Shown here piece after piece: positions 1-11,164 of a stretch of DNA of 64,000 nucleotides (positions are counted from its first letter, which is position 1; each line of letters starts with the position of its first letter). The notes under the pieces are model-generated. The model worked only from the letters and a program-made list of their open reading frames with translations. It ran no database searches and had not been told where the DNA came from. Source of the stretch: Epiperipatus broadwayi (lineage: Eukaryota; Onychophora; Udeonychophora; Euonychophora; Peripatidae); the NCBI GenBank assembly GCA_028023455.1, contig JAQFVV010012535.1:930001-994000 (forward strand). The letters are read 5' to 3'. Made by a program: the position numbers and the translations under genes.

Positions 1-3
1 CTT

Positions 4-117
4 CTTCTCATAAAGGAATTCAAAATTGAACTATTGTTGAATTAGACTGTTTCCAAACGTCTTCTCATAAATGAACTTGTAAATGAACTATTGATAAAAA
101 AAAAGGAACTGCTTCTA
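4..117. repeat. imperfect tandem duplication, period about 57 bp
   Basis: The motif CTTCTCATAAA followed by a run ending in GAACTATTG occurs at position 4 and again at 61, giving about two imperfect units. No coding potential is visible. It may be the edge of a longer array lying to the left of the window. Confidence 0.5.
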
Positions 118-583
118 ACTCTTTCATAAGTAAAAATGAAGATGAGTTATCATGTGAATAGAAATGAACTTTGTTAGAAATTGCTAATTAATTGTTATTT
201 AATAAATTTTTTTTTGTTACTAAAAATTAAATTGGTTATCCAGTTATCCAATTTTGTTTTATTTTATTGCATCACTCATCAGTTACAGCACTGGTTCATG
301 AGAATTTCATGCTTCCTGAGCTACGTCTGGCATAACTAGATCTAGGCAAGTCAGGTTGTAGTGAGACGGAACTCTAATGGCGCTTTTTGGGAAACCAAAC
401 ATAGAAATATTTAGATGTTTCCAGTCTCTATCGTACTACATCCTCTGATGAGCAGGAAATATTGTTGTAGGAGGCATTAACATCTGCATTAGGAATGTCA
501 ATTGATAGCTCCTTCCTACAACATGCTCATCAGAAAATTGTTACAGCTGACGTAATAAAACGGCTGTATGCGGGTCCCGTTAC
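118..583. repeat. non-coding block with an imperfect hairpin
   Basis: Most of this stretch is plain AT-rich DNA. Positions 445-472 and 514-533 are reverse complements except for about 8 bases missing from the right arm; the arms read CTGATGAGCA... and ...TGCTCATCAG. The left arm contains CTGATGAG followed closely by GAAA, which superficially resembles a hammerhead core but lacks a proper stem II. I treat it as a small foldback repeat. Confidence 0.4.
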
Positions 584-609
584 AATATATATATATATAT
601 ATATATATT
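584..609. repeat. (AT)n microsatellite
   Basis: An uninterrupted AT dinucleotide run follows the block above. Similar runs recur across the window, often at repeat edges. Confidence 0.9.
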
Positions 610-821
610 GAAAGGAAAAATGACTTTGATTAAATAATCTTCTTATATATACAAGTCAAAGTGATCATCTACAGTTCAGATTTCAAAAATGTTTATATTA
701 CCAAAGAGACTCTACATTGATCAATACAAGAATAAATACCGAAGGACAAACTAAAAACAAGCTCAGGAAAGTACACAAAGTAATTATCTAGACAAAATCA
801 TGACAATTAAAAAGCCAAAAC

Positions 822-1511
822 TTGAAAAAAAATAGGGGGAAAGTTACAGAAGTCCAGAAGTATCCAGTCAAACATGCTGGTGAAAGCAATAATGCAGAAC
901 TAACACTTCCAAAATTTGCAGAAAAGTTGAAGAAGGATACAAAGACTTCCGAATGGCAAAGTTTCAATACCCCATATGCCAGTGGCTTTAAAATGGAGCA
1001 GTACAGGCCTTGTTTCAAAACTAGAGCTAGTGGTCAGAAGTCATGAAATCAATCTGAATAAATGCAAAGTATGGGGAAACTAATAATGCTGGCTTCTCCC
1101 ATGAGAATAAGTTTGAGAATAACTTAATATATCATAATGTTGAGTCAAGTACGAACAATTTCGATCAGGATAGAAATAATTTAATTCCAGGAGTCTTTCA
1201 ATCAGTTAATGATGAATTCAATAATAGAATTCCTCAGAAATTATTTAATTCCTTTCTTAGCTTCCAGAATCAGAATACTTTAGCATTGAGCACAAGGAAT
1301 AAAAAATGTGAACTTTTAATCAAGGACTTAAATATCATTGATTCAATAAGAAGGGTCTACTATCATCCTAACAAAAAATATGTCACACTAAAATTTGAGA
1401 ACACTTTAGCCAAAGAAAGATTCAAAAGATCAAATGTTTGTAGATGGAAAATATTTAGTGAAAATTGACCTGGAAAAACCAAAATTGATAACAGGTATGG
1501 TGTGGAATTGT
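822..1511 (+). pseudogene. 5' part of a decayed retrotransposon ORF1 (gag-like)
   Basis: This is the upstream part of a gag-like ORF1 that resumes at 4059. Two open stretches (822-1046 and 1286-1468) are separated by stops. The second ends in a stop at 1466-1468, but a neighbouring frame entered near 1445 stays open to 1511 and continues directly into the frame after the insertion, so at least one frameshift is present. The final TGTGGAATTGT (1501-1511) is the left copy of an 11-bp target duplication around the inserted palindrome. Its role, inferred from the zinc knuckles further on, would be RNA binding during retrotransposition. The family (LINE or other) is uncertain because no RT is attached. 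Confidence 0.55.
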
Positions 1512-1572
1512 ATAAATATAATTTATCCAAACTTCAAACACTTTTAGCAAACTTTATTTGTACATACACCTA

Positions 1573-1601
1573 CGTTTCGACTGACCTGCAGTCTTCTTCA
1601 G
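1573..1601 (-). ncRNA. hammerhead-ribozyme-like core, left arm
   Basis: On the minus strand this reads CTGAAGA, one A, then stem GACTG, loop CAGGT, stem CAGTC, then GAAAC. CUGANGA and GAAA are the conserved hammerhead core boxes and the 5-bp stem II pairs perfectly. The single extra A before stem II departs from the consensus. It mirrors the copy at 3921. Activity is not shown; Penelope-like elements are known to carry such ribozymes in their terminal repeats. Confidence 0.5.
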
Positions 1602-2716
1602 AGCTATGATATAATGAACAAAATAAAAAAACAACTATATAATAACACCATAAAAAATTTTTTAAACAATAAAAAAAACATAAAATATATATATATTAAA
1701 AACCTGAAATAAATAATCAAACCCAAATAAAACAATTAATATAAAATAAAATGTACTACATAAATGAAAAATAAATATAAATTATACATGTGTATTCTTA
1801 ACTTTATACATATATACATTCAAGGACAACTATTAATCTAAATATTATCTATTTTATTATTATTAACAATCTACTAATTATCTGTATTCTTCATAAACTT
1901 AAACTTTATGATTAGTAACTAAAATTCTTTTAATTTTAAATCATATTTATTATTTTCTTACTCATTCTTCTTTTAAAATTAATATTTTATATTTATTATT
2001 GCTGAATATTTAAAACCTATAAACTTTATAATCTTTACACTTACTAAGGCTATTGATCTTCAAAATAAAATAAGAAAATCTTTTTTTCAAAAAATTATCT
2101 TATACTCTAGCTCCCTCTATTACATATTATTTAAACTAAATATATATCCCCTACAACTCTTTATATATATATATTTACACTTTAACTTTTATTATATAAT
2201 ACTCATAAATTTATATTATACTTCTTTATATGTTTTTATATATATAAACCCTACAACTTTATTTACATATATATTTTTTTATTTTATATATTTTAACTTT
2301 TATTATTATTTTTATATAATTCTTATAAAAAAAAATTTTATACTGTTTTATATGTAAATATTATGCTAAGTTTATTAATTTATTTATTTATTATTATTTA
2401 ATATCTGTAAATATACCCAAATTTATATTCGTATTTAACCTAACCATTTTTTATCATCCCCAACTTATTTATTAACAATTATCTCTTTACATATTTACCT
2501 CTATATATCTTATTTAATAACTATACCAATCTCATCCTAATCCCAGAATCTCTATTAAATTCTGTTTTATCTTTCTTATTAATATAGCTTCTTTTATTTT
2601 CCTTTCTTTAATATTTTTTGTATATAACTTCATTTTTATTGAACTTTGTGTAAATTTGTGTCCTGTTTCTTTTGTATGTATATATATTGGTGATTTATTA
2701 TCTGCCATATGTTGTT

Positions 2717-2804
2717 TTATTTTTTTTTTTTTTTATTTTTTTTTTTTTTTTTTTATGTGTTTTTTTTTTTTTTTTTATATATATGTTTTTTTTTTTTTTT
2801 ATTT

Positions 2805-2862
<58 letters not shown>
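2717..2862. repeat. poly-T tract at the centre of the palindrome
   Basis: Nearly pure T over about 145 bp, broken by short A, G and C interruptions. It gives spurious poly-F and poly-K open frames. It forms the loop between the two arms and may mark the junction of two head-to-head poly(A)-bearing copies. Confidence 0.85.
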
Positions 2863-2867
<5 letters not shown>

Positions 2868-3920
2868 CCCCCCTATACAAAAGAAACAGGACACAAATTT
2901 ACACAAAGTTCAATAAAAATGAAGTTATATACAAAAAGTATTAAAGAAAGGAAAATAAAAGAAGCTATATTAATAAGAAAGATAAAACCAGAATTTAATA
3001 GAGATTCTGGGATTAGGATGAGATTGGTTTAGTTATTAAATAAGATATATAGAGATAAATATGTAAAGAGAAATTGTTAATAAAAGTGGGGAAAAAGGTG
3101 GTAAATGAATATAAATTTGGGTATATTTACAGATATTAAATAATAATAAATAAATAAATTAATAAACTTAGCATAATATTTACATATAAAACAGTATAAA
3201 TTTTTTATAAGAATTATATAAAATAATAATAAAAGTAAAATATATAAAATAAAAAAATATATATGTAAATAAAGTTGTAGGGTTTATATATATAAAAACA
3301 TATAAAGAAGTATAATATAAATTTATGAGTATTATATAATAAAAGTTAAAGTGTAAATATATATATATAAGAGTTGTAGGGGATATATATTTAGTTTAAA
3401 TAATATGTAATAGAGGCAATAAGATAATTTTTGAAAAACGATTTTTCTTATTTTTTTTGAGACCAATACCTTAGAAGGTAAAGATTATAAAGTTTATAGG
3501 TTTAAATATTCAGCAATAATAAATATAAAATATTAATTTTAAAAGAAGAATGAGTAAGAAAATAATAAATATGATTTAAAATTAAAAGAATTTTAGTTAC
3601 TAATCATAAAGTTTAAGTTTATGAAGAATACAGATAATTAGTAGATTGTTAATAATAATAAAATAGATAATATTTAGATTAATAGTTGTCCTTGAATGTA
3701 TATATGTATAAAGTTAAGAATACACATGTATAATTTATATTTATTTTTCATTTATGTAGTACATTTTATTTTATATTAATTGTTTTATTTGGGTTTGATT
3801 ATTTATTTCAGGTTTTTAATATATATATATTTTATGTTTTTTTTTTTTTTTTATGTTTAAAAAAATTTTTATGGTGTTATTATATAGTTGTTTTTTTATT
3901 TTGTTCATTATATCATAGCT

Positions 3921-3949
3921 CTGAAGAAGACTGCAGGTCAGTCGAAACA
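3921..3949 (+). ncRNA. hammerhead-ribozyme-like core, right arm
   Basis: The plus-strand copy shows CTGAAGA (3921-3927), an unpaired A, GACTG (3929-3933), loop CAGGT, CAGTC (3939-3943), then GAAAC. Stem II is a perfect 5-bp helix. Stems I and III are not obvious in the AT-rich flanks, so self-cleavage is an inference. Confidence 0.5.
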
Positions 3950-4058
3950 TAGGTGTATGTACAAATAAAGTTTGCTAAAAGTGTTTGAAGTTTGGATAAA
4001 TTATATTTATATGATATTACGGCAAACATAAAGAAAAGTGTGATTTTGGTAATATTTG

Positions 4059-5545
4059 TGTGGAATTGTCATGTGGCATTTGGGAAAGATGAATTGCAGG
4101 GAGTATTAGTACAGTTTGGCTCTATTCAATGGTTCACTTTCCTAATGGAAATAAGAGCAGGGATTCAGCTGCCATCCAACAATGCAATATTTACAATGAG
4201 ATTGACTAAAGATGCCAGTCCACTGGATATGTCATCTGTTCTTGAGCAGAATAAAAGTCTGATATACATAGAAATTCGAGGAATTCAACCTCAGTGTTAT
4301 GGATGTGGGGACACTGGCCATTTAATTAAGGCCTGTCTAAAAAGATTATGCACAGAATGTGGGAAAAGCTATAGTGGATTCCACAAATGTACAATAACAT
4401 CAAGCAATCCTTCACTAATAAATCAACAATTAGAACTGGAATTACAAGAATCTCATTTAAAAGATAACAAAGTGAAACCAAATAAGCTACATTATAAGGA
4501 AAATCAAGAAACCTTGCACAGTAGATTTGAAGTTGGGACAAATGCTGGTCAAGCTAGAGATACATCCAAAGAGATAAAAGAACAATCAGCACAGGCAGAA
4601 CTGATCAGCTTTGAATCAATACAATCTGAAGAGTCCTAAGGCACATTAGAAGTAATTGGTCAATTAAAAGAAGCTAACATGTTCAGTGATACTGAATCTA
4701 AATGAGAACTGTTCAACTCAAATGGATAAAATTACACAAGGTGCAAGTTTCAAAAGGAAAAATTAGAATGGCTCTGGCTCACAAAGTGATGAGCATAGGG
4801 TTGTGGGCTCAAAAAATGAGCTGTTTGGTAATCAAGAGGAGAAAACTGAGGGTCTCTCAAGAAGAAAGGGAAAAGGGAAAAGAAGATGAAAGAAGAAACT
4901 GACTCAACATAAGTCAGGGATGAGATGGAAACTGAATCAGAAGGTCAGATAATCAATGGCCCAGAGGTAATGGAACATGATATTTTAGCTCATCCATGAT
5001 CTTCAAATGTATTATTGAATCTAAAGGGGCATGTATGTAGCAAGAGTGAAGTAGGGCAGATAAACTCATAAGAGGCAGACAATCCAGATGAAGAAATCAA
5101 TAACATAGAAAAGCAATGGAATGATGAGGCTCATAGTGACAGGCCTGGAAGCAGGCAAGGTGAAGTAGCGCAGGTTATTTCAGAAGTCTGATAATCCAGT
5201 AGAATAACTTGATAACATAGAAGAGCAATGGAGCAATGAGGCTCATGCTGACAGGCCTGGAAGTAGGCAAAGTGAAGTAGCACAGGTTATCTCAGAAGAG
5301 TCTGATAATCGAGCGGAAGAACCTGATAATATAGAAGAGCAATGGAACGATGAGGCTCATATTGACAGTTCCAGAAACAAGGAAGTAGATGGTTGTCCAA
5401 AGGAAATGCAATAACAAATTAGTACTAGCCCTGTGTGTACTGGTGAAATGGAAGAAATCTCAGATGATGAAGAAATAAGCTCCCAAGAGAAAAATTTTGA
5501 AGAAGAATCGGAACAGGAAAGTGATGGAAATTCAGAAACAGTTTA
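4059..5545 (+). pseudogene. 3' part of a decayed retrotransposon ORF1 with two zinc knuckles
   Basis: The open frame runs from the target duplication to a stop at about 4637-4639. It includes a segment ending ...FGSIQWFTF, then NNAIFTMRLTKD, then two zinc-binding motifs: a CX2CX4HX4C knuckle (CYGCGDTGHLIKAC) and a second cluster, CTECGKSYSGFHKC. This order is typical of gag-like ORF1 proteins of LINE-type and related retroelements, which bind the element's RNA. Downstream, short open pieces in shifting frames are rich in E, D and Q and include a tandem repeat at 5080-5390. Stops at about 4637 and 4703 and many later ones show the gene is dead. No RT follows, so the element is truncated at its 3' end or the rest was lost. 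Confidence 0.65.
5080..5390 (+). repeat. tandem repeat inside ORF1, about 113-115 bp, three units
   Basis: The motif CAATGGA...GATGAGGCTCAT recurs at 5114, 5227 and 5340. Between these lie matching GACAGGCCTGGAAG and CAGGTTAT blocks. In one frame each unit encodes an acidic peptide with EEQWNDEAH. The last unit is partial. Small length differences shift the frame between units. Confidence 0.75.
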
Positions 5546-6747
5546 AAATATGAATTCCATAGATGTGGTTTATACAAAGATATGTTAACATTGATAAAGT
5601 TTGAAGGATATGTGAATTAAAGAACTTGGCAATTCAAAAACTCTTATGAATCAATGAAGACGACTAGGGTTATTGACTGTGGTATGATCTCAAGATAAAT
5701 TTAAACATCATGTAGTGGGTGATTAGTCACCTGCATTTTTTTTATCCTTAATAATCTTCTTATATAATAAATGATGTAGAGAATCGGGAGTGTTTTATTT
5801 AAATGAACTTTTTAATGAGTGCGTTTTTTGACAAAAATGGGCTCCAAATTAAGGATAGGAAAATTCCTTACATTAGCTAATAATAACTGTACTTCAAATT
5901 ATTACGGATAATAAATTTAAGAAAATCTTGTTGAAATTTATAACAAGTTTAACATAAAAATCTTTACATCTAATTGTTAAACAAGATTATTTGTATTGGT
6001 ACTCGAAGATATCAATATAGATAATTGACATGGCAATTTTAGCCAGATTAATTCTTTTAATATTTTATTATAAATATTATAATGAAAATTGCACTTGTTA
6101 AAAGGCTTTTAACAATAGAAAATGTCATTCTGATTCTGTTAAAATTAAAATTAACAAAAAAATGTGTTATAATATTCATATTAACAGTTAAAATTAAAAG
6201 AAAACCCCAAGAGATCAAATAAAAATTCTAAGCTGATCCTCAAAATGTTAAAAACATTGTTATATAAAATAATAAAAATTTAGAAATAAAGTAATAAAAA
6301 TTTAGGGGGGGAAAGAAAAAAAAATACTTACAAACAAGATTTACTCCTTCACACATTTTATTTGTCTTAAAACATTCACCCTATGAATAGAACAATTAAG
6401 CAAATTAGTGTGTTGTATTTGTTTTAAATTTTTTTTAATATATTTATTTACAGCTATAAGTTATTATGTTACATGACAAACTATATGCAATACTTAAATA
6501 ATGCATGGGGATTTAAATTTAGCCCTTATTAATATTACACATTGATATTGCCCATCTTTATAAGTTCTGAGATTCAATACAATAATATTGATAGCAGATG
6601 GAGAAGAAAGCCCATTTCAGTTTCTTATATATCACTTGAAAGTATTGTATTTATTTAATGGTAAGAAAATTATGAATTATACATTAAAGGTAATTATAAT
6701 TTTGACAACTGTCATGATTTTATTACTAAAAATAGAAAAATTGTCAA
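5546..6747. other. AT-rich non-coding DNA
   Basis: No gene, splice-flanked exon or clear repeat structure was recognised. Short A/T runs and a C/G homopolymer-like stretch near 6303 are all that stand out. Confidence 0.6.
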
Positions 6748-6833
6748 GCGTTGTTAGCCGAGAGGTCATCGCAGCCGCCTTGCAAGCAAGTAGTTGGTTG
6801 CAGACGGTTGTGGGTTCGCGTCCCGGCCGATGC
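6748..6833 (+). other. tRNA-like sequence (type II arm), probably a SINE head or tRNA relic
   Basis: An A-box-like TAGCCGAGAGG and a B-box-like GGTTCGCGTCC are spaced as in a tRNA with a long variable arm. The ends GCGTTG and CGATGC can pair over about six positions with wobbles. The anticodon arm does not fold: the hairpin CTTGC-AA-GCAAG lies where the loop should be. This is markedly GC-richer than its surroundings. It could start a tRNA-derived SINE, but no body or tail is recognised. Confidence 0.45.
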
Positions 6834-7319
6834 TATGATATATGAAAAAAAAAATAGACAAATTAAAATCAAGATATTAACTAGTAATATGACCACTAAA
6901 ATCAAAGTCTTTTTTCCTTTTTTTTTAAATACCATAAAATTTGAAAAACCTTAATCAGAACAACGAAGTAATAACAAAAAAGTTTGTTGACAAGTTTCTA
7001 AAATATTTGGCAAAGTATAAAAATTTACCTACAAAAATTAATATATAAAATGTAATAAGATTGACCGTAACTATGCGAATTTATTCTTTATTTGATATTA
7101 TCTCTATAAGATAAAAAGATAGAGGATTTTTCTGAAGGTTTATGATAACGGCATTTTAGTATTAATTATATGTCAACTGATTCCATCATATAATATTAAA
7201 TAACGAATGTCTTTTAAAACAAATTACTCTTTATTTAATTTCATGAATGCATTCAACTGTTAATAATAGCACACAGGCTAGTTATTAACACAATGTTTCA
7301 AATAGTATTACTCTCCTCT

Positions 7320-7428
7320 CTTGACCAGTGGCGATATTAGCATGGGAGTAAAACATGGATCTTTAGATTCTTGAATATTGAATTTTAAAATAATGCTCTA
7401 ATCAACTGAGCCGTTCTTCCAAAGCAAG
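7320..7428 (-). other. decayed tRNA-like sequence (SINE relic)
   Basis: On the minus strand GGCTCAGTTGATTAGAGC is a good tRNA D-arm/A box. It is followed about 50 bases later by a weak B box. The remainder does not form a cloverleaf. Such heads are typical of tRNA-derived SINEs; the body is not identifiable. Confidence 0.4.
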
Positions 7429-7747
7429 CAATCTGTAAAAAATTTATATACTTATCTATGAGGTTCCTCCTGATTTCTTCACTTTTTCTTAGGAGCAAAA
7501 TTAATTAGTAGCTTCCGGGCATTATGTATTGTCACACAAGGTTGACTTATGAAGTTATTGACCATCATCATCTTGTGAGGGCAGCTTCTTTGAATTTTCT
7601 TCTTTGTACTTTTTCCACTCTATTCAATATGTTTAAATTTTCCCAACAGAACATATACTTTTTGGTACATACATGGTCGCTCCTTGTTCAACTGTGAAAA
7701 TACAAAATATTGGATAAATAAGAAAAAAGTACAAAGAAGCTGCTCCC

Positions 7748-7984
7748 ATGACAATGGCAAATAAACACGCAAGTCAACTCAGTAGGATAATATATAATAC
7801 CTGGAAGCCATTGATTAGCCCTGCTCTTAAGAAAAAAGTGGATATCAGAAGGTCTCTCATAAATAAGGATATAAAATTTCTACTGACTATTGCCTTTGGA
7901 AGTGTAGGTCAGTTAGTTAGAGCAACTGACAAATTTAAAGACCCAGATTTGATTTCCATGCTAGTGCTATCACTGATACAGTAA
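7748..7984 (+). CDS. unassigned small open frame
   Basis: A 78-codon frame ends in a stop at 7982-7984. The peptide is Lys/Arg-rich in its middle and has no motif I recognise, no signal peptide and no clear splice context. Just upstream, 7583-7618 and about 7721-7746 form an inverted repeat (GCAGCTTCTTTG and its complement), suggesting a repeat element rather than a gene. It may be a decayed transposon fragment or chance. Confidence 0.15.
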   Translation: MTMANKHASQLSRIIYNTWKPLISPALKKKVDIRRSLINKDIKFLLTIAFGSVGQLVRATDKFKDPDLISMLVLSLIQ

Positions 7985-9294
7985 TACCTGAAGAAGAGAG
8001 GAGTGTAATGCCATTTGAAACATTGTATTATATATTAATCTGGGTACTATTACTAAAAGATTAATGTATTTAAAAAGTTTAAATAAAGTTCTAAAATTTT
8101 CCAAAGATATTCAATATTACATGATGGAAATAGTCCAACAAATAGTGTTAAAAAGATAGAATTCAATTAACTTTTTCATTAGATATATTTGATGATACAT
8201 GTGTTGTCTAATTGCAGTATATTCAGTTCAATCCTAGTGGAATTATATAAAGAGGTTAGTAATTTTAATACACTATAAAATTCAGATTCAATTTACAAGC
8301 CTCACTTTATTAGGAGCAGTTATAATTAATTACTGCATCTTTAAATAACTTTTTTTTAATCACTAATATATTTATTTTTCAAATATTTTTTTAATTCAGA
8401 CATAAATTTTAATATTATATCAAGGATTAAATCTATTAATGATTATTTCTATATTTATTTTTCAATATTTCGGAACTTGCGATATGTTCATATTGAAATG
8501 CAGGTAGAAAATCGTTTATATTGTTCCGGTCTGTACGTTTAAGGAAATAATTGAAAGCTTATGTTGTTACTTGACAATTACGTAAGGTTTTGTGCAAGAG
8601 TAAAACGAGTGCTGAAATGTGCTTTAGAAAAGAATCGTAAATTCATAAATATTAATTTAAGGTTATAAGGTTTATACTTGCTTCAATAAATTAATAGATT
8701 TATTTATTTATTTAAATATATATACATCAATATAAAAAAATATAATGATTTCTTATTTTATAAATGAATATTATGATTAATAGCGTAATTGTTTAACTAC
8801 AGCAATTAATTAAGGGTGTTAGTAAAATGAAACTTAAAAATTGAATTGATATATTTTTTATTAAATAAATAGAAAAACAATAGGGGTGGATACTATGAGA
8901 ATGCGTTTGCCATAGGAATCTTTTGTATTTTCTATATCAATGATTTGTATTTAAAGAAGTAATGAGTTTTTGTGCTAATATTTATGAAGTAGACTTCGCA
9001 ATCAATATTATTACCAACTTCAACATTTTCAGTTACATCTAAGAGAAAGAAAATAAATTAAAAAATCTTATATTGAATTTAATAATTTGCAAGTTCTGGG
9101 TTTAGAACATTTTAAGTTCAGTTTAAATTATATTTATCAAGTGTCCGAAAAATAATAATAATAATAAAACGGCTTCTTTAATATAATGGTTTTTTAAAAA
9201 TATATATTATTTGAATCTGTTACAAAAATAAAAAAAATTATTTGATTTATGACTATAATAACTATTTTGTTTATTTTATATATATATAATAAAT
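7985..9294. other. AT-rich non-coding DNA
   Basis: No coding or repeat structure was recognised beyond short A/T runs and an AAT-type run near 9150-9168. Confidence 0.55.
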
Positions 9295-9790
9295 CTACTT
9301 TTTCCATTTCAGTTCTGCCATATAGTGAAATCATGAGTAATCAATAGATGTCAGAATATAGTGCTTAAGAAACTCTTATCTGATAACGCTCTTACAATGC
9401 CATCAGATTAGTTTCTAGTTTATGGATTTTAACAATGAGGAGATCTGGACGTTATCTATTAACATATACTGCCTACAATTATTAGGACATCAGATTATAT
9501 AGTTACTGAACTGAATATATAGTTATTGAAATAATGTCAATTCATTTAATTAACAGCACAAACAAGTTTGTTTTATATATATATTTTTTAAAAATATATA
9601 TATATAAACAAGTTTGTTTGCTTTTTGAATTTTATGTTGATAATTTGATAGTAATAAAAAAAGGTAAAAGATAGCTGTTGGAAAAAAGATGCAACTTTAT
9701 TATTTCTATTTCAGTTTTGCCATCTACTATAAATTTTAGTAATCATTGGAAGTCAGATAATAATTCTTAATAAACTCCTTTATCCTGCTG
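9295..9790. repeat. diverged direct repeat, about 100 bp per copy
   Basis: About 9300-9400 and 9700-9790 share a block with TTTCAGTT(C/T)TGCCAT and later GTAATCA...GTCAGA. Between them lies a short palindrome with AAACAAGTTTGTTT at about 9562 and 9606. The segment at 9395-9445 resembles the foldback at 26100 (GATTAGTTTCTAG...AATGAGGAG), so this may be a broken copy of that family. Confidence 0.4.
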
Positions 9791-11164
9791 TTATATTCAC
9801 ATCCCTAGGGTACTTTTTAGCATATAGCTTTTATAAGTGAATAATTTTGAATCTAGATTTAGTGCACTTGGATTTTTTGGATCTAATGTATCTTTTCTCC
9901 AGTAGCTGTCTTTTGCTTTTTTTACTATTATACTAGCAGCATAAAATTCAAAAACTAAACAAACTTGTTTATGTTGTGATATCAATTATACATCAATTTT
10001 TTTCTCTCTTTTTGTGAAAAAAATAGAATTTTTTGAAGACTACCTAACTTTTTTGACTGAAGAATGTCTTCCAAAAGTATTTTTTGACTTGGAAAGAATA
10101 ACGATAAGTCTAAAACTATAACTACAATGGTTAATTCATTGAGTTAGTAACACATGACAATCTTCTAACACATCCAACTGTTGTAATTCGAGTGCATAAC
10201 TTAGTCAAACTTTTAAATCTGCTTACATCTCAATAATTCAATAAAATAAAATAATTAAATGATTTATTGCTGTGAAGTTCATAAAATATTCGAGTATTTC
10301 AAGTAACAGAGTTTGAGCCCTATTCCATGGATTTTGAGTTCCAAAGCTATTGCACTAAACCATGTGAGGCGTATTAACAATATTCATTGATACTTTAAAA
10401 TAGCTCTGAGGTAAATACATGATATATAAACATAAGATAAACACTAAATCAGTTTATTACAAAATGGGACCCAACACCCTTTGATTGTATTTGTTAATTA
10501 AACATCTCACTTTAAACCAAATTAAATGCCATACTTCCATTTTTAGCTAAATATAGCTACCTCATTAAGTTGTATAAAAATAACAGATATCATCTCTACT
10601 CACAGAGAAATGTTTATAGTATTTGCATAAAAAAAAGTTTAATAACTTATACAAATGTATGTGATTGTAAGTCTGCAAAAAAAGATTTGCTGTTAACTGA
10701 ATGGAGACTCTTTGATTTTGTTTGGGGACTTTAAAAAAACCAAGCAGTGAAAATATCATAATGTCGACTCCTAAAATTTTTGTGGTTTCACCTGTTATTA
10801 CTGCATGATTATTTATTTAGTATACAAACATGGATTGTCTGCTCACCAACACATATCAATCATTGTGGTGAGTTTATTGACTTTTTACCTTTGAGTTTAA
10901 AATCAAGAAACACTATGATCTTTCCTCTCAACTAAAATATTAGTTTAGTTTGGTTTTTTTTAAAGCAGAATGAACGCATGTGTGAATGAACTTTTGTAAT
11001 TATATATTTACAATCATCATGATGACCTTATTTTCAGGAGATTGTAAATTCATCAGCAAAAGCAATGGTTAGCAGCCAGAAGCAGAAGATACTTTTTTAA
11101 AAAATCGTTATTTTAGACCATGGTTGCCAAGTATAGTATATATACTTAAACTAGAAGTAATTAG
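9791..11164. other. AT-rich non-coding DNA with one tRNA-like relic
   Basis: Apart from a minus-strand tRNA-like stretch at 10305-10375 (A-box-like TGGTTTAGTGCAATAGC, B-box-like GGGCTCAAACTC) nothing is recognised. Two short open frames here have no similarity I can name. Confidence 0.45.

Larger units (their letters stand above)
1512..4058. mobile_element. Penelope-like foldback element, two inverted copies around a poly-T core
   Basis: A left arm (1512 to about 2676) and a right arm (about 2878-4010) are near-perfect reverse complements of each other. They are separated by about 200 bp dominated by T runs. Both outer ends carry the same terminal module: a hammerhead-like core, then CGAAAC, then a stretch ending in an AT-rich tip. 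Such modules are known from Penelope-like elements, whose terminal repeats are often inverted. TGTGGAATTGT flanks the whole insert at 1501-1511 and 4059-4069, and removing the insert joins two in-frame parts of ORF1. Some 48 bp (4011-4058) next to the right arm have no partner in the left arm, as expected of Penelope end extensions. No RT or GIY-YIG frame is present, so it is non-autonomous. Confidence 0.75.

Noticed and set aside
445-533. Hammerhead ribozyme at CTGATGAG...GAAA
   Set aside because: There is no room for a paired stem II; the match is explained by a small imperfect hairpin.
2656-2944. Poly-Phe and poly-Lys open frames
   Set aside because: They are produced by the poly-T core of the palindrome and have no other coding signal.
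6748-6833. Functional tRNA gene
   Set aside because: The boxes and part of the acceptor stem are present, but the anticodon arm does not fold and the T-stem mismatches.
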